A stretch of 64,000 nt of DNA, taken from the NCBI RefSeq assembly GCF_030127145.1, contig NZ_CP126160.1:1-64000 (forward strand), in the 5' to 3' direction. The position numbers were made by a program, and so were the translations under genes. The notes under the pieces are model-generated. The model searched no databases, had not been told where the DNA came from, and worked only from the letters and a program-made list of their open reading frames with translations. This DNA comes from Halobaculum halobium. GTDB lineage: Archaea > Halobacteriota > Halobacteria > Halobacteriales > Haloferacaceae. Below are positions 35,420 through 44,062 of the stretch, in pieces; the first letter of the stretch is position 1; every line of letters starts with the position of its first letter.

Positions 35420-35506
35420 GGCAAGCATGATCCATGTCCAGACGTACAGAGAACGACGGAAACAGAAACCAACCAACAGAGGACGATTCCTCCGGGGTAC
35501 GTGCCA

Positions 35507-36517
35507 ATGACTGAAAACAAAACCACAGGCGGAGATCCGGAGACCGACATCTTCTCCGAACGAACGCAGCTCAAACCGTACGAGTACCCCGACGTCCTCG
35601 AGTACAAAGACGCGATACGAAACAGCTACTGGGTTCACACGGAGTTCAACTTCTCAGGAGACGTTCAAGACTTCAAGGTCAACACGACTCCCGCCGAGAA
35701 GACCGTCATCAAGCGGACGATGCTGGCCATCGCGCAGATCGAGGTCCAAGTCAAGACCTTCTGGGCAGACATCTACGACGAGATGCCCAAAGCGGAGATC
35801 GGGAACGTCGGCATGACCTTCGCGGAGAGCGAGGTCAGACATATGGACGCGTACAGCCACCTCCTCGACATCTTGGGGATCACGGAGGACTTCGAGGAGG
35901 TGACTGCCGTCCCCGCAATCGAGGAGCGGATCGACTACCTCGACGAGTACCTCGAGAAGAGCGAGAGCGACGACAAAGAGGAGTACGTGATGAGTCTCCT
36001 GCTGTTCTCCACGTTCGTCGAGCACGTCTCGCTGTTCTCGCAGTTCCTCATCATGACGAGCTTCGACAAACACGAAAAGAAATTCAAGGGGATCGCGAAC
36101 GCCGTCGAAGCGACCAGCAAGGAGGAGCAGATTCACGGACTGTTCGGTGTCGAACTCGTGGAGACGATTCGCGAGGAGAATCCGGACCTCTTCGACGAGG
36201 ACTTCGAAGAAGAGGTCCAAGCGGCCTGTCAGCAGGCGTTCGAGGCAGAGATGAAGATACTGGACTGGATTTTCGGTGAGGGCGAACTGGAGTTCCTTCC
36301 CCGGGCGCACGTCGACGCGTTCCTGCGGGACCGGTTCAATCAGAGCCTCGAGAACGTCGGTGTCGAGCCGATATTCGACCCGGACGATGACCTGCTCGAG
36401 GAGACACGGTGGTTCGACGAGGACATCATGATGACAAAGGATAACGACTTCTTCAGCAAGCGGTCGACCACGTACAACAAACACGCACAGAGCGTCACCG
36501 CGGAGGATATGTTCTAA
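35507..36517 (+). CDS. nrdB: Class I ribonucleotide reductase, beta (R2) subunit
   Basis: The 336-residue R2 subunit holds the di-iron site and radical. In AESEVRHMDAYSHLL the metal ligands E and H and the tyrosine seven positions after E are all present. TFVEHVSLF provides the next glutamate and EEQIHGLFG the E-x-x-H pair. The radical-bearing tyrosine is therefore kept, unlike in Tyr-less subclasses. ATG 35507 (MTENKTT) is preferred to GTG 35501. The alpha-subunit gene starts two bases after its stop. Most haloarchaea use a B12-dependent class II enzyme, so this oxygen-dependent class I set looks acquired. Confidence 0.92.
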   Translation: MTENKTTGGDPETDIFSERTQLKPYEYPDVLEYKDAIRNSYWVHTEFNFSGDVQDFKVNTTPAEKTVIKRTMLAIAQIEVQVKTFWADIYDEMPKAEIGNVGMTFAESEVRHMDAYSHLLDILGITEDFEEVTAVPAIEERIDYLDEYLEKSESDDKEEYVMSLLLFSTFVEHVSLFSQFLIMTSFDKHEKKFKGIANAVEATSKEEQIHGLFGVELVETIREENPDLFDEDFEEEVQAACQQAFEAEMKILDWIFGEGELEFLPRAHVDAFLRDRFNQSLENVGVEPIFDPDDDLLEETRWFDEDIMMTKDNDFFSKRSTTYNKHAQSVTAEDMF

Positions 36518-36519
36518 CG

Positions 36520-38213
36520 ATGGCACAAACAGAACCAGCACTCGACGAGGTCAACCAGCAGCACGAGGAACCGTTCTACTGGCTGAACGAGGACAGCCGG
36601 GCGTTCCTCGACGACGGGTACCTGATCGAGGGCGTCACGGCCGAGGAGCGGGTCAGGGAGATCGCGGAGCGGGCCGAGGAGATCCTAGACGACGACGGCT
36701 TCGCGGACAAGTTCTACGACTACATGAGTCGGGGCTTCTACAGCCTCGCGAGTCCGGTGTGGTCGAACTTCGGTCTGGACCGAGGCCTGCCCATCAGCTG
36801 CTTCGGTAGTTACATGGAGGACAACATGGAGAGCATCCTCTACACGCAGGCCGAAGTGGGCGAGATGACCAAGCTGGGCGGCGGGACCAGCGGGTACTTC
36901 GGCGAAATCCGGCCCCGAGGCAGCCCGATCACGAACAACGGCAAGAGCAACGGGAGCTACAGCTTCACCGAGCTGTTCGACACTATCATCAACGTCGTCA
37001 GCCAGGGCGAGACGCGGCGCGGCCAGTTCGCGGGGTACATCGACGTTGAACACGACGACCTGACGAGTGGCTCAACATCAAGACCGAGGGCGACCCCGTA
37101 CAGGACATCTACTACGGCGTCATCATCGGTGACGATTGGTTCCGGGCGATGGTCGATGGCGACGAGGAGAAGCGAGAGACGTGGGCAGAGATCATAGAGA
37201 CGCGGATTAACATCGGTGTCCCGTATATCATCTTCCGGGACAACATGAATGACGGGAAGCCACAGGTCTACAAGGACAGGGGCTACGAGATCAACGGCTC
37301 CAACCTGTGTACCGAGATCGCGCTGCCAGCCACGCCAAACGAGAGTTTCGTCTGTTGTCTCTCGTCGATGAACGCGCTCCACTACGACGAGTGGAAGGAT
37401 ACCGACGCAGTAGAGACGCTGACGCGGTTCCTCGACGCCGTCATGGAGGAGTTCATCCAAGAGGCGGAGGGGACGCAGTTCATGGAACGCCCAGTACGGT
37501 TTGCGAAACGGCACAGGGCGATCGGCATCGGCGTCCTCGGCTGGCACAGCTACCTCCAGAGCGAGATGATTCCGTTCGACAGTATGGAGGCCATGGAGAA
37601 AAACGAGGCAATCTTCCGCACGATCAAGGAGCGAAGTTACGAGGAGAGTCGTCGGCTCGCCGACGAGTTCGGCGAGCCGGAGGTGCTCGAGGGCTACGGT
37701 CGCCGGAACGCGACGACGATGAGCGTGGCCCCGACGAAATCCAGCAGTGTCATCCTGGGGCAGGTCAGTCCGAGCATCGAACCGCTGAAATCGAACTACT
37801 TCGTCCGCGACGGTGCGAAGCTGAAGTCGACGCAGAAGAACCGGTTCCTCGAGGCGATACTGAAAGAGCGAGGCAGAGACGAGCGCGAGGTTTGGGACAG
37901 CATCGCACAGAACGACGGGAGCGTGCAACACCTCGACTGCCTGACCGACGAGGAGAAGGAGGTGTTCAAAACCTTCGCCGAGATCCCACAGATGGCGATC
38001 ATCAACCAGGCAGCGCAGCGGCAGAAACATATCGATCAGGCACAGAGCCTGAACGTCTCGATCGATCCGAGCGAAGTGAGCGTCAAGGAGATCAACCAAC
38101 TCTACATCGAGGCTTGGAAGAAAGGGGTGAAGAGTCTCTACTACCAACACAGCGTGAACGCCGCACAGAAGTTCAGCCGAGACATCCTCGAATGCAAGGC
38201 CTGTGAGAGCTGA
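36520..38213 (+). pseudogene. nrdA: Class I ribonucleotide reductase, alpha subunit, frameshifted
   Basis: The large subunit reduces ribonucleotides. The first frame (36520 to about 37062) has PISCFGSY (first redox cysteine) and GGGTSGYFG. The second, to 38213, has NLCTEI (Asn, Cys and Glu of the active site), VCCLSSMN (second redox cysteine), PTKSSS-x-I and a C-terminal CKAC pair for external reduction. Adding one G near 37061 converts HDDLTSG into HDDLDEWLNIKTEGDPVQDI and joins them. The whole protein has about 565 residues, a short form without an N-terminal ATP-cone. Since every catalytic residue is kept, the frameshift is probably a sequence error. Confidence 0.92.
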
Positions 38214-38367
38214 TCTCCCATCGGCCGGTATGATAGAGCGGTTAATGTAAACTACGCACACCTATTTACCAGACGTTCCAGACCGGTTTTAGAATGAAGA
38301 AAGAGTGCTTTGACCTACTGCTAAGAGCGTGATCTCCTGCAAGCCCGACGCCAGTCTCGATAGGGAG

Positions 38368-38397
38368 TCTCTCCGCGCCGGCGAGCGGTGAGGCGCT
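38368..38397 (+). promoter_or_regulatory. Leader stem-loop element 5 (variant)
   Basis: T/C-rich GTCTCTCC (38368-38375), stem GCGCC (38376-38380) with GGCGC (38393-38397), loop containing GAGCGGTGA. It ends only four bases before the ATG at 38402, closer than the others. Confidence 0.4.
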
Positions 38398-38401
38398 TCC
38401 G

Positions 38402-38590
38402 ATGGAGCAAGAGTTCAAACAGGGCTACCGGATGCATCGGATACTCAGCAATCTCGACCGACTCGACGTCGACCGATTGGACGACGCGGATCGAGAGCGA
38501 GTCGAGACCGCGAGAGACCTCCTGGAAGAGGTGAGCCTTCTCACGCGGCCGGGCGACGGAGCCGGGGCGGACGCCCACGCAGATTCCTAA
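38402..38590 (+). CDS. Small hypothetical protein
   Basis: A 62-residue charged protein, mostly one long amphipathic helix (MHRILSNLDRLDVDRLD then DADRERVETARDLLEE) with a disordered acidic tail. No family is recognised. The gene has a stem-loop leader variant directly before it and is followed within 41 bases by another one for the next gene, so each small gene here carries its own leader. The repetitive LDxLD pattern makes coding more likely than chance. Confidence 0.55.
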   Translation: MEQEFKQGYRMHRILSNLDRLDVDRLDDADRERVETARDLLEEVSLLTRPGDGAGADAHADS

Positions 38591-38630
38591 CTGGCGTCGC
38601 CGACCACGACCAGGGGGCACCTCTCGCGTC

Positions 38631-38662
38631 GGTTTATCGCCCCCGACAGGGGTGCGGGGGCG
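38631..38662 (+). promoter_or_regulatory. Leader stem-loop element 6
   Basis: GGTTTAT (38631-38637), then a seven-pair stem CGCCCCC (38638-38644) with GGGGGCG (38656-38662), loop GACAGGGGTGC. It lies 18 bases before the ATG at 38681. This is the cleanest member of the family. Confidence 0.7.
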
Positions 38663-38680
38663 ACCCCGTGAAGTCCAGAC

Positions 38681-38998
38681 ATGGCGACACTGCAAGCTGC
38701 GACGACGTCGACTGGCGCGATCGTATCGGATCCGCAGGCAGTCCGCGAGCTCTGTGAGAGCTACTGCTTCGGGACGCTCGACTGGGAGGTGACCGAAGAC
38801 GGAGAGCTCACCATCTGGGGGTACGACGACTTCGAGGTGTACGAGGCGCGGGAGAACGGCCTCCCGGACTACGAGGGGGGCATCGTGACCCACGAATTCC
38901 TGCGAGAACTCGCCGACCACCTCGAAGCCGACGAAGAGTTCGATATCCAGACGGCGGGGTTCACCAAGTGCCGCTTCCCAGTCCTGGCGAAGCGGTAA
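38681..38998 (+). CDS. Small hypothetical protein, probable frameshift near C-terminus
   Basis: A 105-residue acidic protein (VRELCESYCFGTLDWEVTED, then LTIWGYDDFEVYEARENG) of unknown function. It ends in FPVLAKR. If one A near 38990 is removed, the sequence instead continues PVLASGKFVRDGEVLHADLS and ends at TAG 39060-39062. That gives 125 residues and a tail that reads like real protein. I think the longer form is the true one. The gene is led by the best stem-loop of the window. The region 39063-39199 behind it holds no gene. Confidence 0.65.
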   Translation: MATLQAATTSTGAIVSDPQAVRELCESYCFGTLDWEVTEDGELTIWGYDDFEVYEARENGLPDYEGGIVTHEFLRELADHLEADEEFDIQTAGFTKCRFPVLAKR

Positions 38999-39199
38999 GT
39001 CGTTCGCGACGGCGAAGTCCTCCACGCGGACCTCAGTTCCCCCGACCCGATCGACGAGTAGCATTAGTTTCCGATACTGTTTCTTTATTTAGAGTGAGAG
39101 CTGAAACAGCTGGTCAGTACAGAGCATAGATGCATCAGAGCCGCCACTACAGGGACGTGAGCAAACGGAGTGAAAACGATCTCCGGCATTTATATTGGA

Positions 39200-39967
39200 T
39201 TAATTAACATTTGCGGCGTCTTTCCACTGGTTCATAATGTCGTTGCTAAGACGGCCAGAGTCGTACTGGAAGCGTTTCCCCGTTTGGACGCCTTCGGCGA
39301 CCTCTTTTACGTCATCGGCATAATCCGGGTCCCAGCCTTTTTCAGCGACTAACCAGGCTCTGATTGCTTCAGGATCGAAGCTGATGCCGTTGCTATGGAG
39401 GGTTTTGAAGATCTCGATACAGGTAGCACGATCTGACGAATGCGTGATCCCAGTCGAGGTGTTGACCAATGCATCGAGCGTGTCGACAGCTTCCTTGGCG
39501 ACCGGATTATCGATTTCTGGTGCATCGCCACTCGCATCTGATTGGAGTGCTGACGCGCCCCAGGTATCGATCCAGAACTGGACGGTGTCCTTCGACCAAG
39601 GCACGACGAGCACATCGGTCACACCATACATTCCGTCAATCTTGTCCAGCAGGTCTTTGTCTGGGTAGATAGCAAGGACAGGACCGCTTTGCCACCCCGA
39701 TGGATCAATCCGTTTCGTCATCAGCTGGATCTCTGCTTCACCGACGCCGACCGGCTTCTTTTTATTCAACGCCTTTGCTGCCTGGTCACCGATCACAGTA
39801 GATACGACACCGTCCAGCTGCTTTTTCGTGTTTACTGCCAAGACAGCATCTCGTTTCTCTTCATGCTGCTCACCGAGCTGTTGCACCCACGCGAAGGCCA
39901 GTTCGACAGCCTCCTCATTTGGCCCCTCGGAATCGATGAACCAAGATGTCCTGTCGTTTTGACTCAT
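39200..39967 (-). CDS. Hypothetical protein
   Basis: A 255-residue soluble, acidic protein. The first 150 residues look like an alpha/beta domain (AVLAVNTKKQLDGVVSTVIG, then PVLAIYPDKDLLDKIDG and VLVVPWSKDTVQFW). After a linker, the C-terminal 90 residues are helical and contain SSDRATCIEIFKTLHSNG and FDPEAIRAWLVAEKGWDPDY, a compact domain. No known family is recognised. The ATG at 39967 is clear. Composition is A/T-richer than in the nrd operon. The gene is divergent from the winged-helix membrane protein gene at 40074, with which it shares a promoter region. Confidence 0.7.
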   Translation of the reverse strand: MSQNDRTSWFIDSEGPNEEAVELAFAWVQQLGEQHEEKRDAVLAVNTKKQLDGVVSTVIGDQAAKALNKKKPVGVGEAEIQLMTKRIDPSGWQSGPVLAIYPDKDLLDKIDGMYGVTDVLVVPWSKDTVQFWIDTWGASALQSDASGDAPEIDNPVAKEAVDTLDALVNTSTGITHSSDRATCIEIFKTLHSNGISFDPEAIRAWLVAEKGWDPDYADDVKEVAEGVQTGKRFQYDSGRLSNDIMNQWKDAANVN

Positions 39968-40036
39968 AATTCGGTACTTCTCAGCAACTCTTGAAAAATC
40001 AGGTGGGTATGTCTGATTGAGGCTGATCTCCTACGA

Positions 40037-40046
40037 CTTATAATAC
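40037..40046 (+). promoter_or_regulatory. TATA box for the 40.1-kb gene
   Basis: ACTTATAATAC spans about 40037-40046. A start about 27 bases downstream would put transcription at the ATG 40074, so a leaderless transcript is expected. This decides against the GTG at 40053. Confidence 0.6.
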
Positions 40047-40073
40047 TGGTCTGTGAATACTTGCAGTGATAGG

Positions 40074-40913
40074 ATGTCGGTTGGGCAGTACGTGACTGAG
40101 CGGTTCATCGGGAAGCTCATCCTTGCCTGGCTTGCTGCCTTGATTCTCGCAGGGATCGGAACCGTCTATACACCTTTTTCGCTCGTGGAGATTGCTGGTG
40201 TGATCGGTATGTTAGGCACTCTGGGTATTCTAGCGATCCAAGTCCACAACACGTCGAACAATAGAGTCGAGCCGGAGGACGCTGGCGAGTACGTGGACGG
40301 GACTGATCGGTCCGATACCAGTGACGATGTGGTGAATGGGGATGGAGATGGGACATCGACGGAGCATGACGTAGGTGCGACAGAGGGGTTATCGGCGACC
40401 GAGCGGCGGGTCCAGAATGAATTGATCCGTGAGTCATATCGTAGGTTTACAGAGCAGCCGTTTACGTTCTGGCCGAGTCCACAAGGTGAACGGCTACGCA
40501 GCTATCTCAACGATGAATTCGAGGACGTTGATGAGGACGTGATCGATAAGGTGTGGCGGTTCTCAAAGGATGATGGGTTCTTCAAGCGGCGGCCAGGGAA
40601 GCGGTCACTGACGATTACACCGACGACGCTGTGGCGAGCAAAAGAGTTGGGTGAGGAACTCTTGTTGGATGACGCGGTTCAGGATGAAATCCTGGACGTG
40701 TTACTCCAGTCATACCGATCGGATCCTACCTATCCACGGGTTGATCGTGACGAGTTGATTGAGGCAGTGGGCCGGTCGTCAGACGTCGTGGATCATAACC
40801 TCTGGTTGCTCCGAGAGAAAGGATACGTCGAGACACAAGCCTACATCAATTCGAGTGACGGCGGGTACAGTGAGGCGGAGATCACCAAGCTCGGGCGGCA
40901 GGTCAGTCAGTAA
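40074..40913 (+). CDS. Membrane-anchored winged-helix protein
   Basis: The 279-residue protein has two membrane helices at the N-terminus (about residues 13-32 and 37-58), an acidic disordered linker (about 65-112) and a cytoplasmic part with two winged-helix-like units: FWPSPQGERLRSYLNDEFED to LTITPTTLWRAKELGEE, and PRVDRDELIEAVGRSSDVVD to LLREKGYVETQAYINSSDGG. It may sense a signal at the membrane and bind DNA, or act as a membrane-tethered regulator of the divergent gene. No exact family is recognised. The start is set by a TATA box. Confidence 0.65.
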   Translation: MSVGQYVTERFIGKLILAWLAALILAGIGTVYTPFSLVEIAGVIGMLGTLGILAIQVHNTSNNRVEPEDAGEYVDGTDRSDTSDDVVNGDGDGTSTEHDVGATEGLSATERRVQNELIRESYRRFTEQPFTFWPSPQGERLRSYLNDEFEDVDEDVIDKVWRFSKDDGFFKRRPGKRSLTITPTTLWRAKELGEELLLDDAVQDEILDVLLQSYRSDPTYPRVDRDELIEAVGRSSDVVDHNLWLLREKGYVETQAYINSSDGGYSEAEITKLGRQVSQ

Positions 40914-40919
40914 CCCACT

Positions 40920-41237
40920 TCAGTTGAATTGACGTTCAAGGAACCGCTGAGCCGCAGTCTGAGACATAACTTCCCACGATGGGAAATCCGTGTGCTCGTC
41001 GACATAGGTATCGAACTCATCCTCCGGGATGGCCTCGAAATCGTCCTCGTCCTCAACATCCCATTGACTTGCCTCAAGCAACGCTTCGAAAGAGTCGAAT
41101 TCTGTGTACAGCTGCATGAACTCCTCTGTGAACAATTGCTCGAACGGGATCTCATTCTGCTCGTTCATCCGGAGCCCTGACTGCTCCTCTAACGCCTTCT
41201 CTGTGTTCTTCTTGAACTCGCCGGCGTCAATATCCAT
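40920..41237 (-). CDS. Small hypothetical protein
   Basis: A 105-residue very acidic protein with many Glu, Asp and Phe residues (FDSFEALLEASQWDVEDEDD). ATG 41237 (MDIDAGEFKKNTE) is preferred to the TTG at 41276. The opening, MDIDAGEFKKN followed by a charged helix, suggests a small helical protein. No motif is recognised. It converges with the winged-helix membrane protein gene and is divergent from the 41.4-kb gene, whose leader lies about 120 bases away. Confidence 0.55.
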   Translation of the reverse strand: MDIDAGEFKKNTEKALEEQSGLRMNEQNEIPFEQLFTEEFMQLYTEFDSFEALLEASQWDVEDEDDFEAIPEDEFDTYVDEHTDFPSWEVMSQTAAQRFLERQFN

Positions 41238-41353
41238 ACACGCATTTACACTGACTTCGTTCAAATAACTAAGCAATTCTACTTACCGATTTAGCCGCCC
41301 CGATTTCACTACTCATCCCGAATAAAGAAGCCTCGATAGCAACTACTGGTAGC

Positions 41354-41384
41354 GTTGTTCGTCCCCCGGGAGGGGTGCGGGGCG
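41354..41384 (+). promoter_or_regulatory. Leader stem-loop element 7
   Basis: GTTGTTC (41354-41360), stem CGTCCC (41360-41365) with GGGGCG (41379-41384, one U-G pair), loop ending GAGGGGTGC. It is 35 bases before ATG 41420; a near-perfect Shine-Dalgarno GAGGTGATT (41406-41414) lies between. The gene upstream is divergent. Confidence 0.65.
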
Positions 41385-41419
41385 ATCCAGTCGCGGTCGC
41401 CCAGTGAGGTGATTGTTCG

Positions 41420-42151
41420 ATGGGACACCGCGCACTCGTTGCGTACGAACGCACGGACGGACAGTACACACTCCACTACAGCCATTGGGGTGCAGCGAAC
41501 CTGAAGCTCAAGCACCGAATCTCTGCTGAGTCGCCGTTCGGTGGCGACGACACCGACTCCAAGTGGGCGAAACAGCTCCTCGCAGAGCTTGCCGATGGCC
41601 TCGAGGCAGATGCGGTCGACGCCTACCTCGCCGGCGAGGATCGACCGTCGACGGTCGTCGAGCCGAAGCCCCGCGCCACCGGGCTCACCCTCGACGAGAT
41701 CGTCGCTGACCATCTCGACTACCTCCACCATGAGGCGTTCTTCGTGGTGTCGACGACGTTCGAGGTGACCGCCTATCGGACGCTGTGGTCCGGGCTCCAG
41801 TACGACTCGGAGACGGTCGAACAGGGAGAGACAGTCGGGAACGGCGCGCTCGCGACGGTGCGCTGGTACGACGGCGAGCCGGTCGGCGACGGCCACCTGC
41901 AGGGCCAGTTCGCGGCCCTCAAAGACGTCATCGGCGATATGCTCGACAAGGGCGTCTTCACGCCGTCGACGGCGAGGCAGTACCTAAAACGGAAGCTCGC
42001 TGAGCGGGTCGGGGACCGACAGGAGCTGCTCATTCCGACCGGAGAATCGCCCTTCGAGAAGGCGAGCCTCAACCACTCCTGTTGGATCTGCTACGTGGCA
42101 ACGGCTGTTTTTCAAGGGTCGGAATGGGTGAGCCCCGCCGTAGGCTCGTGA
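41420..42151 (+). CDS. DUF6735-like haloarchaeal protein
   Basis: A 243-residue protein whose N-terminus GHRALVAYERTDGQYTLHYS, then HWGAANLKLKHRI, is typical of a haloarchaeal family that I believe is DUF6735. It is found in haloarchaeal accessory DNA with no known function. The middle contains IVADHLDYLHHEAFFVVSTTF and the C-terminal part HSCWICYVATAVF. It is acidic and soluble. The start ATG has an excellent Shine-Dalgarno GAGGTGATT five bases before it, and the stem-loop leader 35 bases before. It starts a run of nearby small plus-strand genes, each with its own leader or tightly spaced. Confidence 0.75.
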   Translation: MGHRALVAYERTDGQYTLHYSHWGAANLKLKHRISAESPFGGDDTDSKWAKQLLAELADGLEADAVDAYLAGEDRPSTVVEPKPRATGLTLDEIVADHLDYLHHEAFFVVSTTFEVTAYRTLWSGLQYDSETVEQGETVGNGALATVRWYDGEPVGDGHLQGQFAALKDVIGDMLDKGVFTPSTARQYLKRKLAERVGDRQELLIPTGESPFEKASLNHSCWICYVATAVFQGSEWVSPAVGS

Positions 42152-42155
42152 TTCG

Positions 42156-42572
42156 ATGACCTCAGACGACGACCCGTTTCACGACTGCAAGTTGGATCCC
42201 GAAGCGATCCTCGGAACACACACCTTCGAAGACGTCCTATTCACCGACGACACGGAAACCCCGGTGAACGTGCTGACCGGCGAGACACCGGCACATTCGC
42301 AAGCAACCGTCGAGGAAGCGAAGGAGTTCGCTGCGAGTATCGACACGGAGACGCCCCAGATCGCGCTCCCCGCATCCGTCGAGTCGCAGGTCGAAACACA
42401 GAGCAAGCCCTACACGGCGGCCGCATTCTTCCACTTCAAGGCGACAGGCTCGCTCGAACGCCACCGTGCTTACCACGCCGCCTACGAGTCGGACGCGTTC
42501 GCCGTCGACTTCGAGGCCGACTACGAATCGGGCGACCTGACTATCACTGTCGAACGAGCGGACGAGGCCTGA
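42156..42572 (+). CDS. Small hypothetical protein
   Basis: A 138-residue acidic protein. The central block, FAASIDTETPQIALPASVESQ, and the C-terminal half, YTAAAFFHFKATGSLERHRAY, then FAVDFEADYESGDLTITVE, look like an alpha/beta fold. No family is recognised. It starts four bases after the DUF6735-like gene and has the Shine-Dalgarno-like GTGAT directly before it, so it is likely to be translated from the same transcript. Confidence 0.6.
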   Translation: MTSDDDPFHDCKLDPEAILGTHTFEDVLFTDDTETPVNVLTGETPAHSQATVEEAKEFAASIDTETPQIALPASVESQVETQSKPYTAAAFFHFKATGSLERHRAYHAAYESDAFAVDFEADYESGDLTITVERADEA

Positions 42573-42590
42573 GAATCCGCCGTCACGAGC

Positions 42591-42623
42591 AGTTTTTAGA
42601 GCGCCGGCGATGGGTGCCGGCGC
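42591..42623 (+). promoter_or_regulatory. Leader stem-loop element 8
   Basis: AGTTTTTAGA (42591-42600), then a perfect eight-pair stem GCGCCGGC (42601-42608) with GCCGGCGC (42616-42623), loop GATGGGT. The hairpin is identical to element 10 (44688-44710). It lies 51 bases before ATG 42675. Confidence 0.7.
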
Positions 42624-42674
42624 AGCTGGAGCGAGCAACGACCCCCGGTGCGTCGGCGTTTCGAGGTGTTCGAG

Positions 42675-43166
42675 ATGCATATGGTGATTTACGCACTGGT
42701 AGAGGCATCGACGCACGACGACGCGCTGGCCACCGGAAAGACGGTGTTCGACCGACTGGTCGGCGCGGACCCACACGCCGGCGCCGTCTTCGATTACTAT
42801 GTGACCTTCGACGAGGAGGACACGTCCGTTGCGGGGAAGGCACGATGGGGGGAGTTGCCGACGGCAGCCCCCGTCGACTCCGATGACGGCGAAGACCTGC
42901 TCGAGCGTGGCTGGGAGGCGACGAAGGAGGAATTCGAGCGTAATCTCGACCGGGTGAAAGAGGCCATCCAGGAGTTCTCCGACGAGGAGATCATGCGCGA
43001 CGAGGACCTCGCCCGGCACGCCTTCCACAAGGTCGGTGCGTACGACGGCCCGACGATCTTCCTGTACACCGAACACGGAACCGGCATTCGCCACCGTGGA
43101 CAGCTGGATCGACTCCTCGAGGAGAGTGAAGAGCTCTGGATCGTACCCGCTGACGTCCACTTCTGA
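42675..43166 (+). CDS. Hypothetical protein
   Basis: The 163-residue product begins MHMVIYALVEASTHDDALAT, followed by a long charged region (LLERGWEATKEEFERNLDRV, then KEAIQEFSDEEIM) and a C-terminal HKVGAYDGPTIFLYTEHG. It looks like an alpha/beta protein with a mobile helix, but the family is not recognised. ATG 42675 is chosen over 42648 because GAGGTG (42663-42668) gives a normal Shine-Dalgarno distance. It carries the leader with the GATGGGT loop. It is followed by the CxxC protein gene after three bases. Confidence 0.65.
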   Translation: MHMVIYALVEASTHDDALATGKTVFDRLVGADPHAGAVFDYYVTFDEEDTSVAGKARWGELPTAAPVDSDDGEDLLERGWEATKEEFERNLDRVKEAIQEFSDEEIMRDEDLARHAFHKVGAYDGPTIFLYTEHGTGIRHRGQLDRLLEESEELWIVPADVHF

Positions 43167-43169
43167 ATA

Positions 43170-43535
43170 ATGCCTCCCATCACCAATTGGCGACGCGAGA
43201 GCCGCTCGCCGACACTCGCGTATCGGAACACCGAGACCGGTGCGCGAGCCGTGCTGCATCGTGCGCCGGACTCCTATCGGTACAAGTGGCGCGGGGTGAT
43301 TCTCGTCGACGGCTACCCGGTCTGGTCGCGGGGATACGAGACGAAGGATGCGACATCGTTCCGTGACGAGCTCCGGGAGCGGCCCGCACCGGACCTCAAC
43401 TGCCCGGAGTGTCCGAACGACGACGTTCGCGTCGGCGAGAAGGCGGCAGACGGGGCGAAAGTCCAGCGGTGGTATGACTGCCCCGATTGTGGGTACGAAG
43501 CCCCCTCACGCATCGTCTACGGCGCCGAACGGTGA
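43170..43535 (+). CDS. Zinc-ribbon hypothetical protein
   Basis: A 121-residue basic and acidic mixed protein. The N-terminal part (NWRRESRSPTLAYRNTETGA then RWRGVILVDGYPVWSRGYET) is followed by a zinc ribbon with CPECPNDD and CPDCGYEA, two CxxC pairs 21 residues apart. This layout is found in a haloarchaea-only family of unknown function. It follows the previous gene by three bases, so both are in one transcript. It may be a nucleic-acid-binding accessory protein. Confidence 0.65.
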   Translation: MPPITNWRRESRSPTLAYRNTETGARAVLHRAPDSYRYKWRGVILVDGYPVWSRGYETKDATSFRDELRERPAPDLNCPECPNDDVRVGEKAADGAKVQRWYDCPDCGYEAPSRIVYGAER

Positions 43536-43552
43536 GTGAGTGAGCGGTGGGC

Positions 43553-43587
43553 GCTGTTTTTCGGCCGGGCACGAGGTGGTGGCCCGG
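43553..43587 (+). promoter_or_regulatory. Leader stem-loop element 9
   Basis: GCTGTTTTT (43553-43561), then CCGGGC (43565-43570) with GCCCGG (43582-43587), loop ACGAGGTGGTG. It lies 21 bases before the ATG at 43609. Confidence 0.65.
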
Positions 43588-43608
43588 TACGAACGGGTTA
43601 GTCAACCA

Positions 43609-44004
43609 ATGAGTCTCGAAGTACTTGACCGACACAGCGAGGCACTGTTCGAGTTCCTCTGGTGTCCCGTCTGCGGGAAGGAGGTCTTCACTCACATCCC
43701 CTTCGAGGGGGTGTTCTGCAAGAACTGCAACACCCAGGTCGAACTCCAAGAATCCCGCGAGACACGCGGCTACGAGGAGGCCGTGCTCGCCTGCTTCGAT
43801 TCTACCACCACCTGGAACCTCCACGTCGACGAGAAGCTACGTCGCGACCTGCCTGATGGGTCGGCCCGCGTGAAGATCCTCGGCGCACCGGGCGCCTACG
43901 AGGTCGACTGGTGGAGTCCAGAGCCTGGTGAGGATTGGGAACCTGTCCAACGCGGCGAGTTCGACGACGTCGAGGAGCCAAACGAGGTGTCGCACCTGGC
44001 GTAG
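43609..44004 (+). CDS. Zinc-binding hypothetical protein
   Basis: A 131-residue protein starting MSLEVLDRHSEALFEFLWCP. A zinc ribbon is formed by CPVCGKE and CKNCNTQ (19 residues apart). The rest has a compact acidic domain ending in DVEEPNEVSHLA. The start is ATG 43609; an upstream GTG at 43540 would run through the leader hairpin and is rejected. The family appears in haloarchaeal accessory DNA, and I believe it is one of the DUF75xx families, but the exact number is uncertain. The function is unknown. Confidence 0.7.
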   Translation: MSLEVLDRHSEALFEFLWCPVCGKEVFTHIPFEGVFCKNCNTQVELQESRETRGYEEAVLACFDSTTTWNLHVDEKLRRDLPDGSARVKILGAPGAYEVDWWSPEPGEDWEPVQRGEFDDVEEPNEVSHLA

Positions 44005-44062
44005 AACTTAGCAGATACGCCAAGCCTGGTTGTTTTTACTCTGCCAATTGCACACATCGTTT

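Noticed and set aside
35654-36541. 295-codon minus-strand open frame
   Set aside because: Shadow of nrdB on the other strand.
36957-38261. 434-codon minus-strand open frame
   Set aside because: It lies opposite nrdA in G/C-rich DNA, and the product has no protein-like motifs. It is a shadow frame.
42107-42135. T tract and ATGGGTG hairpin resembling the leader elements
   Set aside because: It lies inside the 3' end of the 41420-42151 gene, where the encoded sequence (AVFQGSEWVSPAV) reads naturally, and the stem is weak. I count it as chance.
42237-43259. 340-codon minus-strand open frame
   Set aside because: It runs through three leadered plus-strand genes and a perfect leader hairpin; the plus-strand genes have starts with Shine-Dalgarno sequences.
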